NCBI GenBank assembly: GCA_003833135.1
Contig: QZLH01000180.1
Coordinates: 61,897-125,896, forward strand
Source: Oehlia diaphana
Taxonomy: Eukaryota > Glomeromycota > Glomeromycetes > Glomerales > Glomeraceae
Direction: 5' to 3'
DNA: 64,000 bases
Position numbers and translations under genes: made by a program. Below the pieces are notes generated by a model. The model was not told the origin of the DNA. It worked only from the letters and a program-made list of their open reading frames with translations, and did no database searches. Shown one piece after another: positions 1 to 9,163 of the stretch; positions within the stretch are counted from its first letter, which is position 1, and each line of letters starts with the position of its first letter.

Positions 1-260
1 AATGATATGTATTTCGTATCTGTAGCATCAATATTGACGGAGTTATTCACGTTTAAAATTTTATATTAAATAATTCTATAATTTTTATAGTAAACAATAA
101 TTTTAAATTCAAAGTTAACGAACTCCGCATCCAGTGATTCGATTTTTATGATCTTTACACGGTTGGATTCAGCTCATCGAGAGGATTCCAATGATATGTA
201 TTTCGTATCTGTAGCATCAATATTGACGGAGTTATTCACGTTTAAAATTTTATATTAAAT
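1..260. repeat. Direct repeat, two copies of about 71 bp at 1-71 and 190-260
   Basis: Bases 1-71 recur at 190-260 with no visible difference, starting AATGATATGTATTTCG. The copies are 189 bp apart, so the window may start inside a tandem array with a unit near 189 bp. The spacer at 122-189 is the rest of the presumed unit. No coding potential is visible. Confidence 0.85.
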
Positions 261-284
261 TATAATTATAAAAATCACATGACT

Positions 285-372
285 ATGATGTAATTTCGAC
301 CATTTCGACTTTAATTTCGACTTTTGACCTTCCCAAGTCGAAATATTTCTACTTTTGGTCTTTAATTTCGAC
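285..372. repeat. Cluster of TTTCGACT octamers, MITE-like fragment
   Basis: TTTCGAC(T) occurs four times on this strand and once inverted (AAGTCGAAA) within about 90 bp. The layout recalls the TTTCGGCA octamers of the MITE at 4967-5163. It sits where the minus-strand relic ORF ends, so it may have truncated that ORF. I found no terminal inverted repeats or target duplication. Confidence 0.4.
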
Positions 373-631
373 TTCATGTATAGATATATCTAGCAGAAAT
401 CCAATATCCTCTTTTACATCATTGATAAATTTATTGTTAAACCTAGCCAAAAGATAATACATTATAACAAGTTTCTTTTTATTTCGCTGATTTGTTGTAG
501 AGTTTTTTTGTTGAAAGTTTGTATCAGAAACGAACTCATCAAAAAATCCTTGCAGTTTTGGTTCTTCTTCTTCTAACATTTTTTTGAATTTATCAGGATC
601 ATAGATTGGCCTTTCACTATCTTTATATTGT
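349..631 (-). pseudogene. 3' fragment of a decayed lineage-expanded gene (family of unknown function)
   Basis: An open stretch of about 90 codons reads on the minus strand from about 631 to the stop at 349. It includes DPDKFKKMLEEEEPKLQGFF, followed by a segment ending NNKFINDVKEDIGFLLDIS. I remember a large Rhizophagus/Gigaspora hypothetical-protein family with a similar FKKLVKEADPKLKGFFD segment; this is recollection, not a search. Homology appears to stop at about residue 65 of the open frame, where a TTTCGACT-rich repeat begins. It is probably the continuation of the relic at 804-1355, separated by an intron-like AT-rich stretch. Non-functional by inference. Confidence 0.45.
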
Positions 632-803
632 TTTTTTTATAAAATATTAGACAATAGATGAATTTTTTTACTAGAAATTGATGCTAAAATTTTTATTAAA
701 AATTGAAATTAATATAACGAAAAACTTTTCATGTTTTAATTTTTTTGAGTTTTTTTTACTAAAAATTAACGCTAAAAATAAAAATTTAAACAAAAAAAAC
801 ATA

Positions 804-1355
804 TTATTGCATACTTAATTTAATTTGTTCAAGTTCTTCATAAGTTTCATGATATAAAATCTCCAATTTATTATATTCTTTTGCTGAATATAAAATATGA
901 TTACGAAGGACATATGGATTATCAGAATCATTAGTTAGAATTCTTTGCATTGATGGTTGATAATTTGAAGATTGTTAATTTTCTTCATCATGGTCTATCA
1001 TGGTAAGACATGGATTACAAATAAATGCATCCAAAGGGAAATCCAAAATAGGCTGTAGTCTTTTTAGAATTTTTACAAGAATATTCTTTCGTGGCTATCC
1101 TTGCTTTTCTTCATTATCTTTTGTATACTCTTCATGTTTAGAATGAGCACATTATTGTTTTTTCACTGCTCTTGTTAGCTGATAATTTTTATTTACTATT
1201 AATTTATTATAGTGATGTCGGTATAATTCTTTTCCAACCAAGTTCATATTAAGATTTGTTTCAGAAATCTAGACTTTATCCATTACAATTCTTATGCTAT
1301 TGATAAGGTCATCACAAGTGTCATCTTTTAATGAACATTTATTAGATTTTGACAT
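804..1355 (-). pseudogene. Decayed coding sequence with four in-frame stops
   Basis: From ATG at 1355 to TAA at 804 one frame reads as protein-like sequence for 184 codons but contains four internal stops (two TAG, two TAA). The rest is not low-complexity; it includes RKNILVKILKRLQPILDF and FICNPCLTMIDHDEEN. A single continuous frame with only nonsense changes and no indel suggests point-mutation decay. Each stop could come from a CAA, CAG or TGG codon by one transition. It is probably the 5' part of the gene whose 3' part lies at 349-631. Function unknown. Confidence 0.55.
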
Positions 1356-4000
1356 TATTATAATTATTACTATATAATACAAAATATTTGGTTATTTAAT
1401 ATATTATGTACAATATAAACAAAAGTATGAATTTTAATATATTATACCTTCTGAATTGTTTATTTGATAATCTATTTTTTTATTAAAATTCTTTGTAAAG
1501 TCAAATAATATAAACGTACTATACTTATTTTCATTTTATAAGAAGTTTTCAAGTGCTTATAACTTCTGGATTCTACTTCTAATAGTCAGATTCCTTTGTG
1601 ATATGTTTAAAAATATCCTAAAAAATCAATTTTATTTTGCATCTTTCACTATTAAAATTTTTATGATATAATTAAAATAAATTAATACAGTTATCATATG
1701 TTTATAAATTTGCGATATATCTGATATTTAGCTAATAAAAATACATAATAATTACATCATTATTACATTATTTAAAATTGCTCAAAAATATGATGTTTAC
1801 TTGAATTTTAGTTATTTGTTATAATTATTTAAAGTAAAAATAATATATATGCTGATCATCATATGATTATTCAAAAATCAGAAAGCCTGCTATGCTAGTT
1901 TACAATAGTTTTTATTAGAATTATTAATAAGACTGTTGTGAACTAATTTTTTAGTTAAATAAACCATTTCACAACAATTTTTATTAAATTTGTTAAAAAT
2001 TATTACAAAATGATTTTTTTTGTTAAATTTATTAAAATCATTAATAAACTATTACAAACTGATTTTTTTTGTTAAAAACTATTTTGCAACAGTTTTTTTT
2101 GTTTAAATTAAAATAAAATATTTTGCAATATTTCTTATTAAATAAATTTTCAAAAAAATATTGCAAAATATTTTTTTAATTTCTGATTCAGATCAAATTC
2201 AGATTAGATCAGTTTTATTTGAATTGGATTCAAATTGAATCAAATTAAATTTATTTCAGATTTAAATCAAATCAGATTCAATTATTTTTGATCTGAATTC
2301 AGATTGGACCAAATCCAATATTTTTTGATCTGAATCTGATTCAATTTATTCTGCACCATTATATAGACTTTATTTTATCCATTATTTTAAAAATCTTTTA
2401 ATGTTAACATAATGATACAGTCTTCTTTCATCTTTTAGAAAAAGTGCAAATAAATAATATTTCTTCTAAAATATGAAATATATTACTGTAATATTATTTG
2501 CAATTTATATTCCATTCTACAATAAACATCTTATTGAATATCACATATATTGTTAGATTTAAAAAAATCTCTTAATAAATCAATATATCTATATGCAATA
2601 TACTTTCTATTTCTCCAAATAATTTCTTAATTCTTACTATTACAAGCGTCCAATTTCATAAATTCTGAATAATGGAATCTCATATATTTATATCATATGT
2701 TCAAATCAAACAAACCTACTGTCTTTTGTCCGCTTATAATTAAAAGTATATCTCAACAATTCTTTAATAGAATACAGTATACTATGTAACAGTACAATAG
2801 GTATAATCATTAATATAAACCATATAAAACAATATATTTAAATTATATTTTCTGTTAAGGGATCAATAATTAATATAGATATTTATAAACATACCTACTA
2901 TTTATCATTAATAAAAATAATTTCCATTAGACTCTACTTTTAATCTAAAACTGGTTTCTCCTAACCATTTACAAAATACAAGAATTAATCTTGCTAAAAC
3001 TTAAAAGTCTCTCTCACTTTAGATGAAGATATCTTCTTCTTAGATTAAACTTACATTACCTTTAATAGGTATTCTACTTATGATAATATCAATATATTTT
3101 ACCTTAATAGATCAGCCTTTATGACTGATCCTAATGTTATTTTAAAATATCAAAAATTAGAGCAGGTGATATCAAATAATCTATATATCTTTTCATAAAA
3201 TATATATATAAATAATACACTAAACCAATTCTATTACATTTAATATCATCATTTAAATAATATATTTAATAGTCTATTATTCTTTTGTGCAGATTTTAAA
3301 AATAACTTAATAAAATTTTATTTTCAAAAAGAACGAGAAAAAATATTTTTCTTATGAAAAATTTACTTTACTAAATAATGTAAATACTTTGCGTAACTAA
3401 AATTCATATATCTAGATTAATTCCATTATATAATACAGACTACCAAAACTGCTCTAAAAACAATCAACTTATCACATACAAATGGTATTTATTTTAAAAA
3501 AAATATACTGGCTAGTTTATAATATAAGTTTATCAGTTTCTTTTTCATTATTTATAAATATAAGGATTATTAACTTCTAGCCTATCAGGTAATAGTATTA
3601 TATGTTTTATAGCTAAAATCTTTAAACACTAGAAAAAGTAATGTTGCTATCTAAAACTCATTTAACGATAAAATTCAAAAATCTGAAACTTAAAAACTTT
3701 ATTTTTAATGAAAAAATTGGTAAATTCAAAACTTCCTTAAATTATAATTAGTTTCAAAAAAACATAAAACAGTTTTGGCAATTAAGTTTATTATAAAAAA
3801 TAGGTTTAGATTGAATTTTGATTAAACTAAAATTTTGAAAAAATAGTTTTGGTAAGTATCTTAGAGAATGGATATCTGATATATTTACTTAGTAAAAAAT
3901 TATATTATAATTACATATTAGTTTTTGATATATATTGTACTATAAATTTAATATAAATAATTGTGTAATAATATGAGTCAGAATTTTATCATATATTTAA
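1356..4000. other. AT-rich intergenic region with simple repeats, no gene seen
   Basis: I see no ORF or spliced gene here. Bases 1900-2110 hold repeated TTTTTTGTTAAA-type motifs. Bases 2180-2350 are dominated by interlocking direct and inverted copies of a GATTCAGATCAAA-like word. The rest is unstructured AT-rich sequence. Confidence 0.6.
2180..2350. repeat. Degenerate GATTCAGATC/GATCTGAATC inverted simple repeat
   Basis: Variants of GATTCAGATC, GATTCAAAT and their complement GATCTGAATC alternate throughout, giving a strand able to fold back on itself. It looks like a degenerate short-period repeat rather than a coding element. Confidence 0.6.
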
Positions 4001-4060
4001 GACCATCACTTATTGATTAAGACTGTCACTTGTTGATTAGATTATCACTTATTTGATCTG
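4001..4060 (+). repeat. Three 20-bp tandem units upstream of the deaminase gene
   Basis: Units at 4001-4020, 4021-4040 and 4041-4060 share the core (A/G)TCACTT(A/G)TTGATTA with a few mismatches, and the period is exactly 20 bp. The block ends 60 bp before the ATG at 4121, so it lies in the likely promoter. A regulatory role is inference. Confidence 0.6.
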
Positions 4061-4120
4061 TAGAATACTTATGTGTTGAAGTATAGCAAGTCTACCATAC
4101 AGTTATAATTAAACACATCA

Positions 4121-5608
4121 ATGTCTTTAAAAAAATTAAAAGAGCTAAATGAGTATAAGAAAGAGTACTATGAGAAAAAGTATAAGGAAGAGAAAGATCA
4201 TAAAAAGGAGTTGTATAGTAAAGAATGTGTTGCCTATTGTATCAACTTTGTTGTTAGTGAAGTAAGTAATGAAGTTGCTGACTTGAATATTCATGATAAA
4301 CTTTCCTGTTATTTAGCAACAATACTTGCAAGGGACAAAGAAGTAGTTGCAGTGTGGTTGAGAATTTTAAAAGATAGCAATGAAATTTACCTTTCTAAAA
4401 ACTTTAATTGGTTTAGTGAAGATGAGAAGTATATTGATGATATTACAAAATATCTGAAAGATATATCAAAAAATGCTCCCATAAAATCAATAGATACTGA
4501 AAAGGCTTTTTTCATGGCTGTAATATCATACTGCTATACTAAATTGAGTCTAGATGGAATAAACTTGATAATGATATGAATAATGATGATAATGAATATG
4601 TTAAATCTTTAAGAGATTATATTTCAACACAGCTTGGTGATAAGGGAAATTATATCAACTTATCACGAGTTTGTTATGAATATTATAAGCAAGTTAAAGT
4701 TAATTCTAACATCTCCCCAAAATTTTTAGGACATATTAAGAAAGTGGGATCTTATTTTGAATCTATTAAAAGTATTTTAGATTATGCAAAGAAGATACAA
4801 TATAAATCACTATTCTCCAACATTAAAGTGATTAAAGGAAAGCCTGTTATCATAGATAATCAGCCCATATATTCATGGGAAAATATTATCAAAAGGTTTA
4901 TTGGTGAAGAAAAAGTTGAAGACAAATATGAATGTTTTATGACTAGGTGTTTGAAAAAGCCTGAAGTAAGGTTGCTTGCCAAAACCTCTCCAAAATCCTG
5001 CGATAAATTTCGGCAAGATTTTACTATATGTTTACTATAGTTTCGGCAGGGTTTCGGCATTTCGGCAAAGTTTCGGCAGGATTTTTAATATGATTTAATA
5101 TAGTTTCGGCATTTTCCGTATAGGTTTCGGCAGTTATTAAGAAGGTTTCGGCAAGCAACCTTAGCCTGAAGTAATGAGAAGAATCTGTAAAGTATATACT
5201 AACAATGCCACAAAACAACTACAACTTAATGATGATAATGTTGAAAAATGTATATATTTACATGCAGAGATGAATATTTTGGCCTCCTTAATTATCAACA
5301 AAAAAATTACAAGTAGGGTGTTTATAGCAGTGTCCAAGAAATGCTGTTACTTATGCGAACTTTATATTAATTTTGCAAGAAAACAGGGATATAACATCAT
5401 CATTTCCGGAAAACACCAGAAATTATATGATAGATGGATACTTCCATATGTAAAGAATAGTGACTTCAAGGACAAATCCCTGATATATATACTAGAAAAT
5501 CTTGATCGAATCATAGAGAAAAAAATAGAACGCTATACCAGGGATTTGCCGGCAGATTCTGACAGTGGCAAAAATAGTCCAGATCCATATGATGATGGTG
5601 GTAAATAA
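4121..5608 (+). CDS. OTT_1508-like zinc deaminase-family protein, interrupted by a MITE/possible intron
   Basis: ORF 4121-4579 (152 aa) overlaps ORF 4576-5040 by four bases. One extra base near 4574 would fuse them, and both halves look like one protein (a YLATILAR...AVWLRILKD region, then NEYVKSL...SRVCYEYYKQVK). From 4966 a 199-nt stretch with GT-AG ends holds a MITE. Removing 4966-5164 joins 4576-4965 to 5165-5608 in frame, giving 277 aa after the second ATG. The C-terminal part has deaminase zinc motifs: HAEMNIL (His and catalytic Glu) and KKCCYLCE (Cys-x-x-Cys), then a conserved-looking HQKLYDRWILP. This fits the fungal OTT_1508-like deaminase family, whose substrate is unknown. The start is uncertain (4121 if the frameshift is an error, else 4576). 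It could be a young pseudogene. Confidence 0.65.
4967..5163. mobile_element. hAT-type MITE, 197 bp, 8-bp target duplication, candidate introner
   Basis: The 8-mer GCCTGAAG occurs at 4959-4966 and again at 5164-5171, immediately flanking the element. The ends are inverted: TAAGGTTGCTTGCC at 4967 is the exact complement of the last 14 bases, and 20 of 21 match when extended. An 8-bp duplication and ends fitting 5'-YARNG are hallmarks of hAT transposons. The interior is non-coding and carries about eight TTTCGGCA octamers. The final G of the first duplication plus TAAGG gives GTAAGG; CTTA plus the first G of the second gives CTTAG. The host ORF is open across this junction when the 199 nt are removed. 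No strong branch-point motif is visible near the 3' end. Confidence 0.88.
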
Positions 5609-6158
5609 ATATATGGGATTTATGAATGATTTTGACAATGTATGTAAGTCAATAAAATTTAGAAAAAAATAATGTATGCAATTTTCAATTTATGAGCTAT
5701 ACTTTTTTATATAAAACATTATAATTAGGGAATATCAAATTTGTAGAGAAAAAAGTGTAATTGCAGGAATGAGGGTATATTCTATCAATAAATCATAAAA
5801 ATACAAAGTGAAACTTTATTTTTCATGAATGTAAAATAGTTAAAAGGAAATATCTCGTGCTCTAACCCATAAGATGAGAGTTTCCATATTATCTAATGTT
5901 ACTTTTCACCTATCTACTACTACATTTCGTTTCTATTTATATAATATAAAAATTATATTAACGCAAGAGATAAGTGATTTCAGATATGCCTGTAAACTTG
6001 CAGAATTTTATTATATAAAAAAAAGCGAGTTTAAGGTAAACATTATGATATAATTTTTCGCATTTCATTTTTTTGTTCTAAATTTGGAAATTGTGTTTAC
6101 GATTTAAAGGATTCAGATCAAACTTGATGGACTGATTACCTTTTGAACTTTGATAGAA
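5609..6158. other. Intergenic, between deaminase and BTB genes
   Basis: AT-rich spacer of 550 bp. I see no ORF, RNA gene or clear repeat. It should hold the deaminase 3' end and the BTB promoter. Confidence 0.6.
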
Positions 6159-6638
6159 ATGTCAACACACACATATCCTAATAGAGATATTTTAATAGTC
6201 GTAGAGAATGTCTCATTTAAGGTACATAAAATAATATTAAGTCTTGCGTCCGCCGTATTTAAAGATATGATCGATCATGCCTGCGAAGAAGAAATTCCAA
6301 TACTTGTAATAGAACATGAAAATGCTCAAGACTTTAACGATTTACTTTCATTTATTTATCCTCATATATACGCACCAAATACTTGGAATAACGTTGAAAG
6401 ATTATTGGGAATCTCGGATAAATTTGTGATAGAATCATTGATCATAGCTTGCAAAAAATTTCTTGAAGATAATTATCGGAGTCCTATGTTAACATTTTTG
6501 TTGGCTGATACTTATAATTTTAAAAGTCTTTATAAAGAATCATCAAAACTCATCTTAAGTAATTATCAAGATTTTATACATGAACCTCTTTTCAAAAGAT
6601 TTTCTGAAAAAGCAAGGTCTTCATTGAATGAAAGATAG
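6159..6638 (+). CDS. BTB/POZ domain protein
   Basis: Single-exon gene of 159 aa. I chose ATG 6159 (MSTHTYPNRDILIV); the frame is open a little further upstream but has no earlier ATG. Residues about 9-105 match a BTB/POZ fold: RDILIVVENVSFKVHKIIL, then SAVFKDMID, the acidic EEEIPILVIEHENAQDF strand and helix, and the LLGISDKFVIESLIIACKKF helix pair. BTB domains dimerise and often act as Cullin-3 substrate adaptors. No Kelch, MATH, TLD or other partner domain follows, so this is a short stand-alone BTB protein or a fragment of a longer one. Such genes are numerous in Glomeromycotina (recollection). The target is unknown. Confidence 0.85.
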   Translation: MSTHTYPNRDILIVVENVSFKVHKIILSLASAVFKDMIDHACEEEIPILVIEHENAQDFNDLLSFIYPHIYAPNTWNNVERLLGISDKFVIESLIIACKKFLEDNYRSPMLTFLLADTYNFKSLYKESSKLILSNYQDFIHEPLFKRFSEKARSSLNER

Positions 6639-7615
6639 ATATATTAAATTCTTTTTTTGGATTTTGTTCGATAGTTAACGGTAAAATAAAATTCTTAGTG
6701 ATTATGTTCACAAATGTAGTAACTCGAGACATCATGATGTCCTTGAAGACGAGTTAAAAAATCGGGTAACAAAAAGATCTCCCACCTTCACCCTCAACGT
6801 TTAATGGTGAATATAATAGAAAGTGTAACACAAACCTGAAAAAATCGGGTGATTTTGAGGCTTTAGGCGATGGCGCAGTTGGCGCAGTTGGCGCAGTTGG
6901 CACAGTTGGTTTCATTCATGATCAAAAATATATTTTTATTAAAAAATAAACAAGTATATGTCTTATTTAGGAAATATTTTTCTTATAAAGAACAATAAAG
7001 GAATATTTTTACGTCATATGTGACACATAATCAATTGTGATAAAAGGGTTTACTTTTTCCGCATGAGAAATAGTTAGATATATTGTTTCGTACTTTACTT
7101 TTGTTTTCGCGTTTCAAAAGACTGTGAGTTTCCGAAGGTTTATTTAAAGATATACCTTTTGATTTTTTTTCTTCTCGTAGCTATAAGAAAAAAATTTTTT
7201 TTTTCATTTTTCATATATATAATATTGTATATGGTATATGTATATATGTGTGTATAAAAAACATAATACATATTTTTTTTAAAAAATATTCTTTTTAAAA
7301 AAAAAGCCAAATATTATATATTAAGTGAGGAAAAAAATTTTTTTTAAAAAATTTTGGTATTTTTTTTTCCTTTATATTTTATTTGATCTTATTAAATTTA
7401 TTAAATTTATTATTATTATTGTCGTTATTATTATTATTATTGTTATTATTATTATTATTTCTTTTTTAAAAGAAGTCGTCATAAGATCGTATAACTAAGT
7501 GAGTTTCTTATTTTTTTTTAAAAAAAAAATAGAAATAATAATAAATAATAATACTTCAATAACAATTTATTTTAATTATTTAATATTCTCTATAGAAATA
7601 TTAGCAAAAATTACC
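6639..7615. other. Intergenic and 5' leader before the RNase III gene
   Basis: Holds the GGCGCAGTT tandem array at 6872-6907, then T/A homopolymer runs (7190-7360) and an ATT-trinucleotide tract (7390-7460) just upstream of the next gene. No ORF is convincing. Confidence 0.6.
6872..6907 (+). repeat. Nine-base tandem repeat GGCGCAGTT, four copies
   Basis: Three perfect GGCGCAGTT units at 6872-6898 are followed by GGCACAGTT. It is a small GC-rich minisatellite in AT-rich sequence, without an ORF around it. Confidence 0.9.
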
Positions 7616-9163
7616 ATGTCAACCGTTCGAAAACCAGAACAAATAATAATAATTGATGATGACGCAGGGACAGAATCTAATGCTAATTCTGATTCAAATG
7701 TTTGTAAAGAGAATTTGTCTCATTTAACTCGTACTTTCACAACAATGTTGGGAACTTTATATGGAATGTCTTCGGATGATATCAACAAAATGATGAATTC
7801 GGAGAAAGGTTTGATGACTGAATTTCATAATACAATCGAAACTTTGTCTGAAATTTTCAAAGATTCTTCCAATAAAGAAATACCGAGGACTCTTCAAAAT
7901 AATAATAATATGGACATTATTAATACGTCTCATAATTTAGAGACACCACTGAATGTTTCTTTGAATAACGCATCAAGTAAAGAAATATCAGTGAGTAGTA
8001 TTAATAACGTTCCCTTAAATATGATGAGAGATGAGTCTTCAACCGTTAACGGTATTTCTGCGAATCCCCAGGTTACTTTGATTAAAAATGAGTTACCAAT
8101 AAATTTTCATCAAGATAATAATTTAACCGGTTCTTCTATTAATGAAAAGGGAAAATCCACTCAATTATCTGAAGTGTCACGAATTGAAAATCCTTCGAGT
8201 GGAATTAAAATTGGTGACAATTGGGAATTACCTATTATTGTGTTGGACAGTGACGATGAAGACGATGATGCAACCATTATTGAGATTGATTCCGATGAAG
8301 AAGAGATTCAAGAATTAAAGAAAATGATGTCTTTAGATGATATTGATTGTATTGAAATAGGAAAAGATGAATTTGAGAAGGCAAGAAAGGCCAAAGGAGA
8401 AACTACTGAAGACACTGATGATGAGATTTTTATTCCGATTGTGCCTGATGATGGAAGCATATCTAGAAAAAGGCGACGTAAAATTAAACCAACAAAAATA
8501 GGTGAAGTAGAACAGAAATCTTCTCGAAGAAAAATTGCTGAAGATGATGAAATTTGTAAGCTTCCATTTGGTTTTTTTTTTATTTTAACGAAAATTTATT
8601 AATTGTTTTAAAATTATTATTATTATTATCTTAATTATACAGTTGATGATCCTTCAGTATGGAGAAAGGATCTTCTCCCATTTCCTTATATTACAAATCA
8701 TGTTTTACGTGCTTGGGCAACGGGATTTTTACATTATAGAAGTGAATGGGAAAGGCTTGAATATCTTGGTGATAAGGTCCTCATGTTTTGTGTCTTGAGA
8801 TTCGCGACTGCTAAATATCTCCAATTTTACACTCCCTCAGATATTAAAGTTGTGACCACTTTTTTGGTTTCAAACAAATTGCTCGCTGCTTATTCTTTGA
8901 CACTTGGTCTTGATAAAAAAAATCATATGCAAGGTCATGTTATCAATAAGAAAATAGCTGATGCTTTTGAAGCTTACATTGGAGCATATTACTTGTCTGA
9001 TGGAGAAGAAGCAACGACGAGATATTTAGAACAGTTAATGAGCCCATTATTTGAATTAGTACTTTCAAATATACAAACTGGGCGTAATCCGCACAAAATC
9101 ATGAAAGTTATATCAAATTATTTTCATATGACATTCTTGACAAGAATACCGAAATTAAAATAA
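7616..9163 (+). CDS. RNase III-domain protein with long acidic N-terminus
   Basis: Exons 7616-8555 and 8643-9163 (GT-AG intron of 87 nt) give 486 aa. ATG 7616 is the first in the frame. Residues 1-313 are Asn/Ser/Asp-rich and acidic, probably disordered, with two basic clusters near the end (RKRRRK and SRRK), plausible nuclear localisation signals. Residues 314-486 form an RNase III domain. The signature ERLEYLGDKVL carries the expected catalytic acidic residues, and KKIADAFEAYIGAYYL carries the second Asp/Glu pair, so activity against double-stranded RNA is plausible. No double-stranded RNA-binding domain follows; the protein ends about 45 residues after the second motif. That differs from Rnt1-type enzymes. 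It could act in rRNA or snRNA processing, or be a mitochondrial or ribosomal-protein-like derivative. Confidence 0.85.

Noticed and set aside
4860..5218. Two minus-strand ORFs (66 and 64 aa) over the MITE
   Set aside because: They read the complement of the octamer repeats (repeated AETL-type residues) and the antisense of the deaminase; not genes.
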